Assembly (NCBI GenBank): GCA_036725605.1 | Contig: DAIMDW010000027.1 | Coordinates: 23,035 to 87,034, forward strand | DNA from: CALBTQ01 sp036725605 | Lineage (GTDB): Bacteria > Lernaellota > Lernaellaia > Lernaellales > Lernaellaceae | Direction of reading: 5' to 3' | Length of the DNA: 64,000 bases | In this document: positions 46,691 through 56,238 of the stretch, piece after piece | How the letters are laid out: each line of letters opens with the position of its first letter | How positions within the stretch are numbered: position 1 is the first letter of the stretch | The notes under the pieces: generated by a model | Told to the model about the DNA's origin: nothing | Databases searched by the model: none | The model's input: the letters and a program-made list of their open reading frames with translations, nothing else | Translations under genes and position numbers: made by a program

Positions 46691-48070
46691 ATGTCCGCGC
46701 CATCCGACCAAAACGACCGCGCCATCCTGGAGGTCGTCACCCCGCGTTCCGGAACCGTCGGCGAAGTATTGACGCTCGCCGCACCGCTGATCGTGTCTTT
46801 CGTTTCCTTCTCGTTGATGGGCGTGGTCGACACGCTGGTCATGGGCCGCGTGGGCACGCCGGAACAGGGCGCGGTGGGCCTGGGCGGGATGCTCACCTGG
46901 GGCCTGGCGGTGGTCTTCACCGCGACGCTGACGGCGGTGAACACCTTCGTGGCGCAGGATTACGGCGCGGGCAACCATCATCGCGTCAGCAGCCACGTGC
47001 GCACGGCGGCGTTTTTGATCCCGCTGTTCACGGTGCTGGTTTGGGCGACGATCCCCCTGTTGCCGGCGATGATTCGCTCCCTGGGCAGCGATCCGACGGT
47101 CGCCCCGCACATTCTGGCCTACATGCGCATACGGATCATGGGCGTGCCGTTTTTGTTCATCAACTTCACGCTGACCAGCTTCCTGCGCGGCCTGGGTGAC
47201 ATGCGTTCGCCGATGGTGGTGACGATCATCGCCAACATCATCAACGCCGCGTTGACGATCTGGTTCGTGTTCGGCGGGTGGTTCGTACCGGCGCTGGGCG
47301 TCAAGGGCGCGGCGCTGGGCAGCCTGATCGGCGGCATTTGCGAAGCGCTGATGTACCTCGCGCTGTACCTCGGTGAGCGGCGACATCAACTGTACCGCAC
47401 GCGGTCGCTGGGCTTGCCGACGCTGCGGGAGATCGGCCGCTTTTTGAAGGTGGGCATGCCGATCGGCTTCGCCTGGGCCTTCGATATGATCGCCTGGATG
47501 CTGTTTTCGATTTACGCCTCGACGCTGCAACCGGCGGCGCTGGCGGCGCACATGATCATCTTTCAGATCATCCATTTCAGTTTTCTGCCCGCGGCGGCGG
47601 TCGGCGTGGTCGGCACGACGTTGGTCGGTCAGTACCTGGGCGCCGAACGCGTCGACCTGGCCAAGCGCTCGGCGTGGTGGACGATCCGCATCGGCGTGGG
47701 CTACATGACGCTGATGGGCCTGACGATGGCGCTGACGCGCGAGCATCTGATCGCCGTGTTCAACGCCGATCCGGCGGTCGTGTTCATCGGCGGACGGCTG
47801 CTGTTGCTCGCCGCGTTGTTCCAACCCTTCGACGGAATCGGCATGACGATCACCGGAGCCCTACGCGGAGCCGGCGACACGCGCGCGCCGATGCTGATCA
47901 TGCTGGGCTGCGCGACGCTGATTTTCATGCCCGGCGTGTATTTGCTGGGCATTCATCTGAAGTACGAGATTTTCGGCGCGTGGAGCGCCGCGGTGATCTA
48001 CGTGATCACGCTGGGCATCCTGTTGCTGATCCGTTTTTTGCGCGGCCATTGGACGCGGATGAAGGTGTAA
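46691..48070 (+). CDS. MATE-family efflux transporter
   Basis: 459 residues in about twelve membrane helices, with MATE landmarks PLIVSFVSFSLMGVVDTLVMGR in helix 1-2 and GALRGAGDTRAPM in the second half. Na+ or H+-driven antiport of cationic drugs or metabolites in the inner membrane. ATG at 46691 has GAGG six bases upstream; in-frame codons further upstream would add only a short non-conserved tail. Appears monocistronic. Confidence 0.92.
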   Translation: MSAPSDQNDRAILEVVTPRSGTVGEVLTLAAPLIVSFVSFSLMGVVDTLVMGRVGTPEQGAVGLGGMLTWGLAVVFTATLTAVNTFVAQDYGAGNHHRVSSHVRTAAFLIPLFTVLVWATIPLLPAMIRSLGSDPTVAPHILAYMRIRIMGVPFLFINFTLTSFLRGLGDMRSPMVVTIIANIINAALTIWFVFGGWFVPALGVKGAALGSLIGGICEALMYLALYLGERRHQLYRTRSLGLPTLREIGRFLKVGMPIGFAWAFDMIAWMLFSIYASTLQPAALAAHMIIFQIIHFSFLPAAAVGVVGTTLVGQYLGAERVDLAKRSAWWTIRIGVGYMTLMGLTMALTREHLIAVFNADPAVVFIGGRLLLLAALFQPFDGIGMTITGALRGAGDTRAPMLIMLGCATLIFMPGVYLLGIHLKYEIFGAWSAAVIYVITLGILLLIRFLRGHWTRMKV

Positions 48071-48219
48071 GCAAACCAAGCCGACCCGCTTCGCAAAAAA
48101 ATTTTCCGTGTGCTTACAAAACCCGGAAAAACATCGTCCCTTTCTCGATTGACTTCCCTCCGTAACCATGTCAAAAGCGCCGAGGCGTTCTGATCTCATG
48201 CTGCGAGCGAAACGACATT

Positions 48220-49227
48220 ATGCAGATTACCGAGCCGCTGAGAATCGGCGGCGAACTCTCGTTCCCGTGGACGAAGGAAAAAATCAGACACTACCTGGCG
48301 AAGCACAACCGTCGCGTCGCCGTCCAAGGAAATCTTCCGCTGCGCCTGGCCGTATGGCTGATGGTGCGCCTGGCGCGCAGTCTCTCGTGGGAGGGCGCAT
48401 ACCGCCTGGGCACATGGATCGGCCGCGCGCTTTATCGCCTCAAGGTGCGGCGGAAGGTGGCGATGACCAACCTGGACATCGTGTTCGGCGAAAGCAAAAC
48501 CGCGCACGAGAAGGACGATATCTACCGCCTTTCGTTGTTCAACTTCGGCCGGCAGGCAATCAACTACCTGCGCATTCCGCTGATGGACGAGGCGTTCTGG
48601 CGTGACTGCTTTAAAATGGAAAACGAGCACGTGCTGCGCAACGCCTACAACCAGGGGCGCGGCGTGATTTTCCTGTACATGCACTTCGGACCGTGGGAAC
48701 TGCCGGGCGGCAAGATCAGCCTCGCCGGCTACCCCATTTCGGTGGTCGCCAAGAAGATCAAAAATCCGGTGATCGACAAGCTGGTCGTCGAGGCGCGCGA
48801 CGCGATGGGCCTGGGCTCGATCGCGCACCGCGATTCGATGGAACGCATCCGCGAGGGGCTGGCGCAGGGCGAAGGCGTGATCATGGTCATCGACCAGAAC
48901 ATGAAACGCAGCCAGGGGATGTTCGTCGATTGGCTCGGCCGGCCGGCCTCGACGCCGCGCTCGACCGCGTGGATCGTGCGCGAAACCGGCGCCCCGGTGA
49001 TCAGCGGCTACGCGGTGCAAAGCGGGCCGCGCGAATTCAAAATGGTGATGACCGAGGAAATCATGTGGATCGCCGACGAGGACCCGCAAGAGGAACTGCG
49101 CCTGAACACGCAGCGCTACGTGGAAGACGTGCAACGGCACATCTACGCCATGCCCGAGCAGTGGTTCTGGCTGCACCGCCGCTGGAAGATCCAGCCCGAG
49201 GGCGTGGAGAATCCGTACAGAGATTGA
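48220..49227 (+). CDS. LpxL/HtrB-type lipid A acyltransferase
   Basis: 335 residues. The lysophospholipid/lipid A acyltransferase family is recognised by the HX4E motif HFGPWE and the later DQNMKRSQGMFVDWLGRPA segment. An N-terminal membrane-anchoring amphipathic region precedes it. Adds a secondary acyl chain to lipid A at the inner membrane, evidence for an LPS-bearing outer membrane. The ribosome site before the ATG is weak. Confidence 0.88.
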   Translation: MQITEPLRIGGELSFPWTKEKIRHYLAKHNRRVAVQGNLPLRLAVWLMVRLARSLSWEGAYRLGTWIGRALYRLKVRRKVAMTNLDIVFGESKTAHEKDDIYRLSLFNFGRQAINYLRIPLMDEAFWRDCFKMENEHVLRNAYNQGRGVIFLYMHFGPWELPGGKISLAGYPISVVAKKIKNPVIDKLVVEARDAMGLGSIAHRDSMERIREGLAQGEGVIMVIDQNMKRSQGMFVDWLGRPASTPRSTAWIVRETGAPVISGYAVQSGPREFKMVMTEEIMWIADEDPQEELRLNTQRYVEDVQRHIYAMPEQWFWLHRRWKIQPEGVENPYRD

Positions 49228-49311
49228 CAAAATAATTATTCCCGCCCCGCCGTCGGCCTTTACGCACATTCACTGTGGCGGTTCATCAGTTTTCGATGCC
49301 CGTCGGCTGAA

Positions 49312-50466
49312 TCAATAAGCCTTGTCGAAAATATTCAATATTTTTTCACAATTATTGATCTTCTGTACTTCCACGGGATCCACCTGACTCCTCTTTTCAT
49401 TATCGATCAGTTCGCTTTCAAATTCAGCCAATTGATGGTTGTTCGGGCAATCGTTCGCTCCGCCGATGGTGGTGCACGCATAGGCCGCCCAAATGCGGGC
49501 TTTGGCCATCGCATTGTAAAAATCGATGAATTCGATTTCGTTTGATTTGTTGTAAAGATTCGCAATGACCCCGGAGCCGAAAGCGTCACCGGCCCCCGTC
49601 GTGTCGACGATGTCCAACGGTTCGATCGGCCAGCAAAGAATCAACCCTCGACGGCCGTCTTTGTAGGTGCCGATCGCGCCGTATTTGTCCAGCGTGATTA
49701 TTGCGGTTATTTTATTTTCCTGGAACCATTTTATCATTTTGATCAATGAAACTTTTTTTCCGCCGTTGTCCTTGGCGAAAAACCTCCTCACTTCGCTTAG
49801 CGAAAGCTGGAACACGGTCGCTTTCTTTAAATAATCCCGCCAAAAATTTACGCCAAGACTGATCTGGCTTTCTCCGAAATTCAAGTACGTGATCGCCTTT
49901 TTGTGGCACAAATCAATGACGGATTTGGTTATTTTCCCCGGACTATTTGCGCTCAGCGATTCGCTGTCCGTATAGATATGTCCGATGACCACGCCTTTAA
50001 TATTGACATTTTCCAGGCTTTTTATCCGGTTCAAACGAGACCTGACATAGTTGCGATAGCGATTTGCACCGATCAGTTTTTCGGTGAAAATCGAGCGCGT
50101 GTCATGGCTGACCACGATTGACGTCTGCGGCGTGTTCAGGCCGTCGCAAAGAAACCCTTTTTCATTAACGAAGTTGATGTGCTTGAATTTCCGATAATTT
50201 TTCACTTCGTCTCGAATCAACTTCGAGATGGAACCCTGTATGTGCCGTCCGGTCGCATCATTGCCCGCGGTCAAAACGGGGATAACCGAGTGCCCCGTAT
50301 TCAATAGCCGAAACGCGTAATTGAGACCGCTGCCGCCCAATAGATTATGTCGAGACACCAGATGTTTTCGGCCGACTTCAAAGGCGCCGGAAATAATCAG
50401 CGTATTTTCACCCGTACTACTGCCGACGACCAGAATCGAGTCCAATTTGCCGTTTGTTGCCGTCAT
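49312..50466 (-). CDS. PfkB-family carbohydrate kinase
   Basis: 384 residues. N-terminal strand LDSILVVGSSTGENTLII, the Gly motif LLGGSGLNYAFRLL, and the C-terminal PfkB signature DTTGAGDAFGSG with catalytic Asp. Substrate (sugar, nucleoside or inositol) cannot be assigned; the sequence is rather divergent. GGAGG lies five bases before ATG 50466. AT-rich codons compared with neighbours point to acquisition by transfer. Followed 12 bases away by a gene on the same strand whose product is a small membrane protein (transcribed first). Confidence 0.85.
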   Translation of the reverse strand: MTATNGKLDSILVVGSSTGENTLIISGAFEVGRKHLVSRHNLLGGSGLNYAFRLLNTGHSVIPVLTAGNDATGRHIQGSISKLIRDEVKNYRKFKHINFVNEKGFLCDGLNTPQTSIVVSHDTRSIFTEKLIGANRYRNYVRSRLNRIKSLENVNIKGVVIGHIYTDSESLSANSPGKITKSVIDLCHKKAITYLNFGESQISLGVNFWRDYLKKATVFQLSLSEVRRFFAKDNGGKKVSLIKMIKWFQENKITAIITLDKYGAIGTYKDGRRGLILCWPIEPLDIVDTTGAGDAFGSGVIANLYNKSNEIEFIDFYNAMAKARIWAAYACTTIGGANDCPNNHQLAEFESELIDNEKRSQVDPVEVQKINNCEKILNIFDKAY

Positions 50467-50477
50467 ACATCCTCCGA

Positions 50478-50888
50478 TTATCCAATAAGCACAAACACAA
50501 AAATCATCACCCAACTTGCGCAGGAAACGATGGGCACCCAATAAGCCAGCATTCCCCAGGAAGAAAACAACCTTCCGGGCCGAGCCAATCGAATCTCCGC
50601 ATATGAGGGACAAGCCTGTTCGACAATGGGCCGAATGTGATCGATTATTATTTTTTGCCGGCGATTCGCCAAGGACCAGATAACGGTCAGAAGGAATCCA
50701 AGTACAATGACCACCACCAGGATCCCCGTTTGTTTAATCTGCGCCGAAAACAGCGTGGCAAACGCAACAAAATACATCGACTCGGCAACCAAGAAGAAGT
50801 TCATGCGCTGATAGAATATCTCTTCCTGGTGGAGGCGGTATTCCCATAATCTCGCCGCTCGATCCAGAGTCGATTCCTCTTCATTCAT
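50478..50888 (-). CDS. Three-helix membrane protein of unknown function
   Basis: 136 residues. Polar, acidic N-terminus with a helix (LDRAARLWEYRLHQEE), then three hydrophobic segments (FFLVAESMYFVAFATLF, ILVVVIVLGFLLTVIWSLA, YWVPIVSCASWVMIFVFVLIG). No family recognised. AAGGTG precedes ATG 50888. AT-rich like the kinase behind it; the two form a probable two-gene operon with the promoter at 50948-50975. Confidence 0.65.
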   Translation of the reverse strand: MNEEESTLDRAARLWEYRLHQEEIFYQRMNFFLVAESMYFVAFATLFSAQIKQTGILVVVIVLGFLLTVIWSLANRRQKIIIDHIRPIVEQACPSYAEIRLARPGRLFSSWGMLAYWVPIVSCASWVMIFVFVLIG

Positions 50889-50947
50889 GAGATGCACCTT
50901 CGTTTATATTCTTGTGCGGTTGCGTTGTCGTGATTGAATAGCGGCAT

Positions 50948-50975
50948 TTTATACATAGATGACAAATAACGTAAA
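50948..50975 (-). promoter_or_regulatory. Promoter of the membrane protein/kinase pair
   Basis: Minus strand TTTACG (50975-50970), 16-base spacer, TATAAA (50953-50948), 60 bases before ATG 50888. Confidence 0.5.
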
Positions 50976-51068
50976 GGGCTACTTCCCACATCCCTTACTC
51001 GCCGGCGTTTAATAGGATCGGTTTGTTTAATGATAGAGTAGCGACCGAGATCCACCCGGGAGACATGA

Positions 51069-51365
51069 ATGAGCGAACCGCAAACGACCGCCAAAAAGCC
51101 CTTGCCGCTGGGCTTTGTCAGTCTGGCGATCCCGCTCGTGAATTTGTTGATTTTCCTGATTCTGCTCGGCGCGAATTTCGGGTCCGCCTTCTGCTTCTTC
51201 CTTGTGTTCTGCGCGATCACGCTGGCGGCCGGCATCGTGGCGGGCTTTGTCGGGCTACGCCAACGGGGCGGTTTGCGCATCGCGGCGATCGTCGGCATCA
51301 TCGCAAACGCGGGAACTCTGCTGGCTATGGGCTGGCTTGTCGTCCTGGGCCTGGCTCGTTTTTAA
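51069..51365 (+). CDS. Small membrane protein (DUF4190-like)
   Basis: 98 residues. Three hydrophobic helices (GFVSLAIPLVNLLIFLILLG, FCFFLVFCAITLAAGIVAG, GIIANAGTLLAMGWLVVLGLA) joined by a GLRQRGGLRIAA loop, reminiscent of DUF4190-like small membrane proteins. GGGAG lies five to nine bases before ATG. Function unknown; isolated between the AT-rich pair and the MFS gene. Confidence 0.6.
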   Translation: MSEPQTTAKKPLPLGFVSLAIPLVNLLIFLILLGANFGSAFCFFLVFCAITLAAGIVAGFVGLRQRGGLRIAAIVGIIANAGTLLAMGWLVVLGLARF

Positions 51366-51497
51366 TAATCTCCCGATCAATTTTTCAGACAAATCCGCCG
51401 CTGCGGGGGGTTGTCTTTGACGCTTGAAGTCCTACAATTGCCCCACTTTCGCCAATTCGTTCGGTTGCGGCACACAAAGCACCGGTAGAGGTTTTCG

Positions 51498-52895
51498 ATG
51501 GACAAGCCCGTTCATTCCTGGTCGTTCCGTCTGCGTCGCCTGCTCAACTGGCTGCCCATGGGGCTGGCCTACGCGTTTTTGTACATGGGGCGTTACAACC
51601 TGACCGTCGCCAAAAGCGCGTTGGGCGACGCGATCATGTCCAAGGCGCAATTCGGCAACATCTTCGCCGTGGGCGCGGTGGTCTACGGCTTTTCCTTCCT
51701 GCTCAACGGCCCGCTGACCGACCGCCTGGGCGGACGCTTCACCATGCTGCTGGGCGTATTCGGCGCGCTGGTGATGAACCTGCTGATGGGCGTGTCGCTC
51801 TACGGCATCGCCAACTGGGGCTGGGAGCTGCCGGTCATCACGACCTTCACGGTGCTCTACGCGCTGAACATGTATTTCCAATCGTTCGGCGCGGTGTCGA
51901 TCGTCACGGTCAAAGCGCCGTGGTTCCACGTGCGCGAGCGCGGCACGTTCTCGACCATCTTCGGCATCATCATCACGTTGGGCATCTACTTCGCCTTCGA
52001 CTGGGGCTTCGCGGTGGTCGCGGCCACGCGGGCGACAGTGGGCGAAAGCCTGTCCTGGGTGGCGCGGATCGTGCGGTTCGTTTTCGGCACCGGCGGCGCG
52101 GGCGTGGACCAGAACTGGTGGCTGTTCTTCGTGCCGACGATCATGCTGGGGATCTTCTGGGTGATCATGTTCCTGTTCCTGCGCAACACGCCGGGCGAAG
52201 CGGGCTTCACCGATTTCGAAACGGGCGAAGACACGTTGTCAGCCGACGGCGGCCGCGAACCGGTGATGCAGGTGTTCCGGAAGATCGTCACGCACCCGGT
52301 GCTGATCGTGGTGTGCGGCATCGAGTTCGTCAGCGGCATCATGCGCAACGGCGTGATGCACTGGTTCCCGCTGTTCGCCAAGGAAGTGACCGGTTACGGC
52401 GATTTGTTCGTGACGAAAAACTGGGGACTGACCCTGTTGTTCGCCGGCGTGATCGGCGCGTGGCTGACCGGGTACATGTCCGACAAGGTGTTCCAGTCGC
52501 GGCGCGCGCCGATGGCCTTCATCCTCTACGGTCTGATGTTCGCGTCGGCGGTGGTGATGGCGCTGAGCTTCAACGCCAGTCCGTGGTTCCTGACGCTGGC
52601 GGTGTGCAGCATTTCGATGAGCGTGATCGGCGTGCACGGGATTTTATCGGGCACGGCGACGGCCGACTTCGCCGGCACGCGCAACACGGGTGCGGCGGTG
52701 GGGATCGTCGACGGCGCGGTCTACCTGGGCACCGGTTTGCAGTCGATGGTCATCGGGCACATCACGCCGGTCGGCGAGGCCGCGAAGGTCGCCGGCAACT
52801 GGATCTACTGGCCGCTGTTTTTGATTCCCTTCAGCATCGTCGGCTTCGCGCTGGCCTGGCGCATCCGGCACGCCCTGCCCACCAAGGCGCGCTGA
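51498..52895 (+). CDS. OPA/GlpT-like MFS transporter
   Basis: 465 residues, about twelve helices. The first helix pair contains MGRYNLTVAKSALG, the sequence type of the organophosphate:phosphate antiporter family (GlpT, UhpT, UhpC). The MFS loop motif GPLTDRLGGR follows. Likely exchanges a sugar phosphate or glycerol-3-phosphate for phosphate across the inner membrane; substrate not determined. Converges with the DUF3795 gene, three bases apart. Confidence 0.85.
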   Translation: MDKPVHSWSFRLRRLLNWLPMGLAYAFLYMGRYNLTVAKSALGDAIMSKAQFGNIFAVGAVVYGFSFLLNGPLTDRLGGRFTMLLGVFGALVMNLLMGVSLYGIANWGWELPVITTFTVLYALNMYFQSFGAVSIVTVKAPWFHVRERGTFSTIFGIIITLGIYFAFDWGFAVVAATRATVGESLSWVARIVRFVFGTGGAGVDQNWWLFFVPTIMLGIFWVIMFLFLRNTPGEAGFTDFETGEDTLSADGGREPVMQVFRKIVTHPVLIVVCGIEFVSGIMRNGVMHWFPLFAKEVTGYGDLFVTKNWGLTLLFAGVIGAWLTGYMSDKVFQSRRAPMAFILYGLMFASAVVMALSFNASPWFLTLAVCSISMSVIGVHGILSGTATADFAGTRNTGAAVGIVDGAVYLGTGLQSMVIGHITPVGEAAKVAGNWIYWPLFLIPFSIVGFALAWRIRHALPTKAR

Positions 52896-52898
52896 CGC

Positions 52899-53243
52899 TC
52901 AACCGCGCGCGGCGTGGATTTTCGTCAGCAACTCTTTGGCCGTGGGCACGGCGTTGAGCACGTGTTCGATTTTGCCGCAGGGGAAATCGTCGCAATAGCC
53001 GCAGTTGGCCAGGTTGCGCCCGGTGGCGCAGGCGCGAATTTCGCACTTCTCGCAATAGCCGAAACGCACGCCGTCCGACGAGCAGCCGGTGCAGTTGACC
53101 GCCTGCGGCGGAATGTCCACGCCGAACTGCTTGGACCACATGGCGGCGGTTTCCGCGCGTTTGGCGTCGTCGTCGGTCTGGGTGGCCAGATAGGCCGGAC
53201 ACTCGGTGCAGGTCAATCCGCAATAAGCGATGATCGGTTCCAT
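52899..53243 (-). CDS. DUF3795-like Cys-rich protein
   Basis: 114 residues. Family pattern visible: IAYCGLTCTECPAY, then NCTGCSSDG, GYCEKCEIRACA, and NCGYCDDFPC. About twelve Cys arranged in pairs suggest zinc or iron-sulfur binding. Common in anaerobes; function unknown. The GGAG-containing leader precedes ATG 53243. Confidence 0.82.
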   Translation of the reverse strand: MEPIIAYCGLTCTECPAYLATQTDDDAKRAETAAMWSKQFGVDIPPQAVNCTGCSSDGVRFGYCEKCEIRACATGRNLANCGYCDDFPCGKIEHVLNAVPTAKELLTKIHAARG

Positions 53244-53312
53244 GGTTGTTCTCCGTGGTTGGGGGAGGTGTCAGCATAGACCATTTACCGATGCCCGGCC
53301 AGATCGCCGAAC

Positions 53313-54677
53313 TCAAGTCAGGCGCGAACGTTCGTCCCGGCGGGAAACGAAAAAATCCTTTACGTGATACGGCAGGTTTTCCGTGAGCTTGTAAAACAGC
53401 TTGCCCAGCGCCAGGTCATAGCGGCGCAACAGACTTCCGCCGGTCAGTCGTCCCAGTTGGGCGCCCACCGTCCACCATAAAAACTTCATGGTGTGCGGTG
53501 GCTGCAGTGCGAGCGCAAAATCGTCCGGATCGCCCGAGCCGTCGGACTGAATACGCGGAAAATCAGGCCAATAATAACTCCCATCCTGCAAACAACAACC
53601 GGTGGCGCGCACGATGCGCGACACGGCCCGCCGATAGTCGGGGTATTGCCGCCAGAAGATCTTACTGTAAACCAACATGGGCGCGTAATTGGGGTGGCGG
53701 CGCAGCAGGCGCATGCGGTCGATCAACAGCGCCGGGTCGACCGGCTCGGGCGAGGTCGTGTGGTGATTGTCGATGGAAAAGGCGATCCGCCCCCCGGCAA
53801 ACGAGTCGAGCAACATCGACAATTGTTCACGCGTGGGCAAGGCGGCCAGCTCCATGTACAGCGCCAGACGCGAGCGGCGGCGCAAAACCGTCGCGGCGTA
53901 GTCACCGGGCAGCAGGGTCAGAAAATCGTGGTAGCAATTGATGAAGCGATATTGTGAGTCGCCTTCGAGCCGCGCCAGATCTTCGGCCACGGCCTCGGGC
54001 GGACGAATCACGCTGTCGCGGCCGAACAGTTCTCTTTGTTTGTCTCGCGAGCCGGCGCAGACCGGACAGAGTCGGGGACAACCGCGGAAGGGAACCAACC
54101 ACGGATGCACGGCCACCGGCCAATAGGTGTGACCGCGATGAAAGCGCCGGAGGTCGCGCTGCAAGGACGGGAAAAACGAAACATCCAAATAATCGTTGGT
54201 CGCGAGATCCGGCCCGCTCACGTGCCAGGACCAGGGCGTAGCCAGACCGTTGCGGCCGACGACGTTGGGCACGCGGTCGATCCGCTCCCCGGCCAGCAAC
54301 GCGGTCACCAGGTCGGCCAGCGGTTTTTCGCCGTCGCCGCGCACGACATAATCAAAGCCGATTTCGTCGACCAGTTGCCGGGCGAACAGCGAGGCGGTCA
54401 GTCCGCCGGCGATCAGAACCAGCGAGGGTTTCCACGCTCGCAGGCGACGCGCCAGGGCGGCCGCGCCCGGCAAATTGAGATACCAGTGCACGGGCACAAT
54501 GACGATTTCGACGCCGCGCAACCGCCCGTCGGTCAATTCATTCTCATAATATTCAACCACCGGCGCCGAGAGACGATTGATCACCGCCGGCAACGACAAC
54601 GGCAGGAGGCAACGGTACATCATGCCGGTCGGCGGAAGAACGAACAACACTCGGGGGGAAGCGTGGTTGGCGGTCAT
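53313..54677 (-). CDS. B12-binding-type radical SAM protein
   Basis: 454 residues. N-terminal cobalamin-binding-like Rossmann domain (VLFVLPPTGM to GFDYVVRGDGEKPL), then the radical SAM motif CPRLCPVC near residue 205 and a helical C-terminus. The DxHxxG motif is not seen. Substrate unknown; no pathway genes adjacent. ATG 54677 chosen because the extra upstream residues (from GTG) look non-coding; the ribosome site is weak, so the start is uncertain. Confidence 0.75.
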   Translation of the reverse strand: MTANHASPRVLFVLPPTGMMYRCLLPLSLPAVINRLSAPVVEYYENELTDGRLRGVEIVIVPVHWYLNLPGAAALARRLRAWKPSLVLIAGGLTASLFARQLVDEIGFDYVVRGDGEKPLADLVTALLAGERIDRVPNVVGRNGLATPWSWHVSGPDLATNDYLDVSFFPSLQRDLRRFHRGHTYWPVAVHPWLVPFRGCPRLCPVCAGSRDKQRELFGRDSVIRPPEAVAEDLARLEGDSQYRFINCYHDFLTLLPGDYAATVLRRRSRLALYMELAALPTREQLSMLLDSFAGGRIAFSIDNHHTTSPEPVDPALLIDRMRLLRRHPNYAPMLVYSKIFWRQYPDYRRAVSRIVRATGCCLQDGSYYWPDFPRIQSDGSGDPDDFALALQPPHTMKFLWWTVGAQLGRLTGGSLLRRYDLALGKLFYKLTENLPYHVKDFFVSRRDERSRLT

Positions 54678-54813
54678 GAGCGTGGCGAGCTTCCGTTGAA
54701 CGGTCGAGACGATGCAAAGCAACACGTTCGTTTCATCGAGGCTCCTTTAAAACCCGGTTACGAGGCGTTTTCACCATTCCATAAAACCGTTGGGCTGACA
54801 AGACGCCGGTGCG

Positions 54814-56133
54814 CTACACCTTGGCCATCCAGCCTTTTTTCGTGCGCGAGAAGCCGTCGAGCAGGAAACGAACGAACCTCGATTTGAGTTGTTCGCGCGC
54901 CAGCAATTGCTTGGCCGGCGGCAGATTGAGCAGCGCGCCGAAGAACGTGTTGAGCGCGCGGTGCGTGATCTTGCCCTGATGATCGAACAGCAGATGCTGC
55001 AGCTTGCCGTGCTCGATCGCCTGGAGCATGAGCTTCTCCATCGTCGAGACCGGCGTGTGCACGCGCTCGCCGATCGGCTGCAGGCGCAGCGCGTCGAAGC
55101 GGCATTGGCGATGGCAGACGCCGCAGCCCAGGCAGTTCGCCGCGTGCACCACCGCGCGTTTTTTGCGCTTGGGCGCGCGCTCGGTGGGCGTCGCGTCGAC
55201 CAGCTCGATCGCGTCCACCGGGCACTTCGCCACGCACTTGCCGCAGCCGGTGCAGCCGTTCTCGTCGATCGCGGCCACGTAGTTGGAGGTGATCACCTGC
55301 GCCTCGGTGGGGAACATCCGGAAGCCCGCCATCATTTCGCAGCAGCACTTGCAGCAATTGCAGATGAACGTCGGCCGGCGCTGCACGTTGTCGCCCATCT
55401 GCACCGTGTCCATCTCGCGGGCGCGCACGAGAACGTCCATCGCCTCGGCCTTCTCGATGCGCCGCGCGATGCCGTTGCGCACCAGGTACTTCGCGCCCAT
55501 ACCCAGGCTCAGGCAGATCTCCATGGGATCATGGCACGGCTCGCCCAGGTGCTCTTTGACGTGACGGCAATGGCACAGCGAGACGGCCCAGTCGCCGGCG
55601 CTCTCGATGTAGTGCGTCGCCTTCTCGTAGTCGAGCACTTCGCTGTAGACCTCGGGCGTGAGCGCGTCCTCGTGCACCAGCGGTTTGGCGAGGTAGGTTT
55701 CGCCCTTGAGCAACTCGTAGGCGTAAAGCCGTTGCGGATCTTCGTGCAGGTATTCATACAGCAGCTCGGACACCTTTTTCTGATCGACCTCCGGCCGCAC
55801 GCGCATCATGGTGAATTCGAAAAAGCCGATCAACGGCGGATTGAGATAGTAGTAAACGTCGCCGCGCGGGTGCGGGAAATCGACGACCAAGCCCTTGGGC
55901 GCGAGCCCGGCGAGGATGGCGGCGACGCGCGTTTCGTCCATGCCCGCGCGGGCGGCGATGACGCGCGCGGGCGCCAACTGCATGGGCATCGCCGCGGCGA
56001 CCCGGCATTCCTCTTCGGTGAACAGTTCGTGCAGGATGCCGAAAAACGCTTCGTGCTCCGGCGGCCCGAGGGGATTTTTCTCCAGCCGCTGCTGCAACGC
56101 GAGATAGTGGCCTTTGCCGCTGAGGTGACCCAT
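54814..56133 (-). CDS. Winged-helix protein with two 4Fe-4S ferredoxin clusters
   Basis: 439 residues. N-terminal helical/winged-helix part (GHLSGKGHYLALQQRL, LHELFTEEECRVAAAM), a central Cys region (CHCRHVKEHLGEPC; CNCCKCCCEM) and two ferredoxin motifs (CTGCGKCVAKCP and CLGCGVCHRQC). Probably an electron-transfer or redox-sensing cytoplasmic protein. ATG 56133 (MGHLSG) preferred: GGAG is seven bases upstream, and family members begin in this way. Confidence 0.82.
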   Translation of the reverse strand: MGHLSGKGHYLALQQRLEKNPLGPPEHEAFFGILHELFTEEECRVAAAMPMQLAPARVIAARAGMDETRVAAILAGLAPKGLVVDFPHPRGDVYYYLNPPLIGFFEFTMMRVRPEVDQKKVSELLYEYLHEDPQRLYAYELLKGETYLAKPLVHEDALTPEVYSEVLDYEKATHYIESAGDWAVSLCHCRHVKEHLGEPCHDPMEICLSLGMGAKYLVRNGIARRIEKAEAMDVLVRAREMDTVQMGDNVQRRPTFICNCCKCCCEMMAGFRMFPTEAQVITSNYVAAIDENGCTGCGKCVAKCPVDAIELVDATPTERAPKRKKRAVVHAANCLGCGVCHRQCRFDALRLQPIGERVHTPVSTMEKLMLQAIEHGKLQHLLFDHQGKITHRALNTFFGALLNLPPAKQLLAREQLKSRFVRFLLDGFSRTKKGWMAKV

Positions 56134-56238
56134 CTTCATTCTCCGCAAGTGTCGCTTGTCTGGTCGCAGGTGTGCATGCCGGGATGTGCGGCGGAGTGTA
56201 GCCGAAAAAACGGTCTTTGTCTGTAGCGCGGCGCTATC

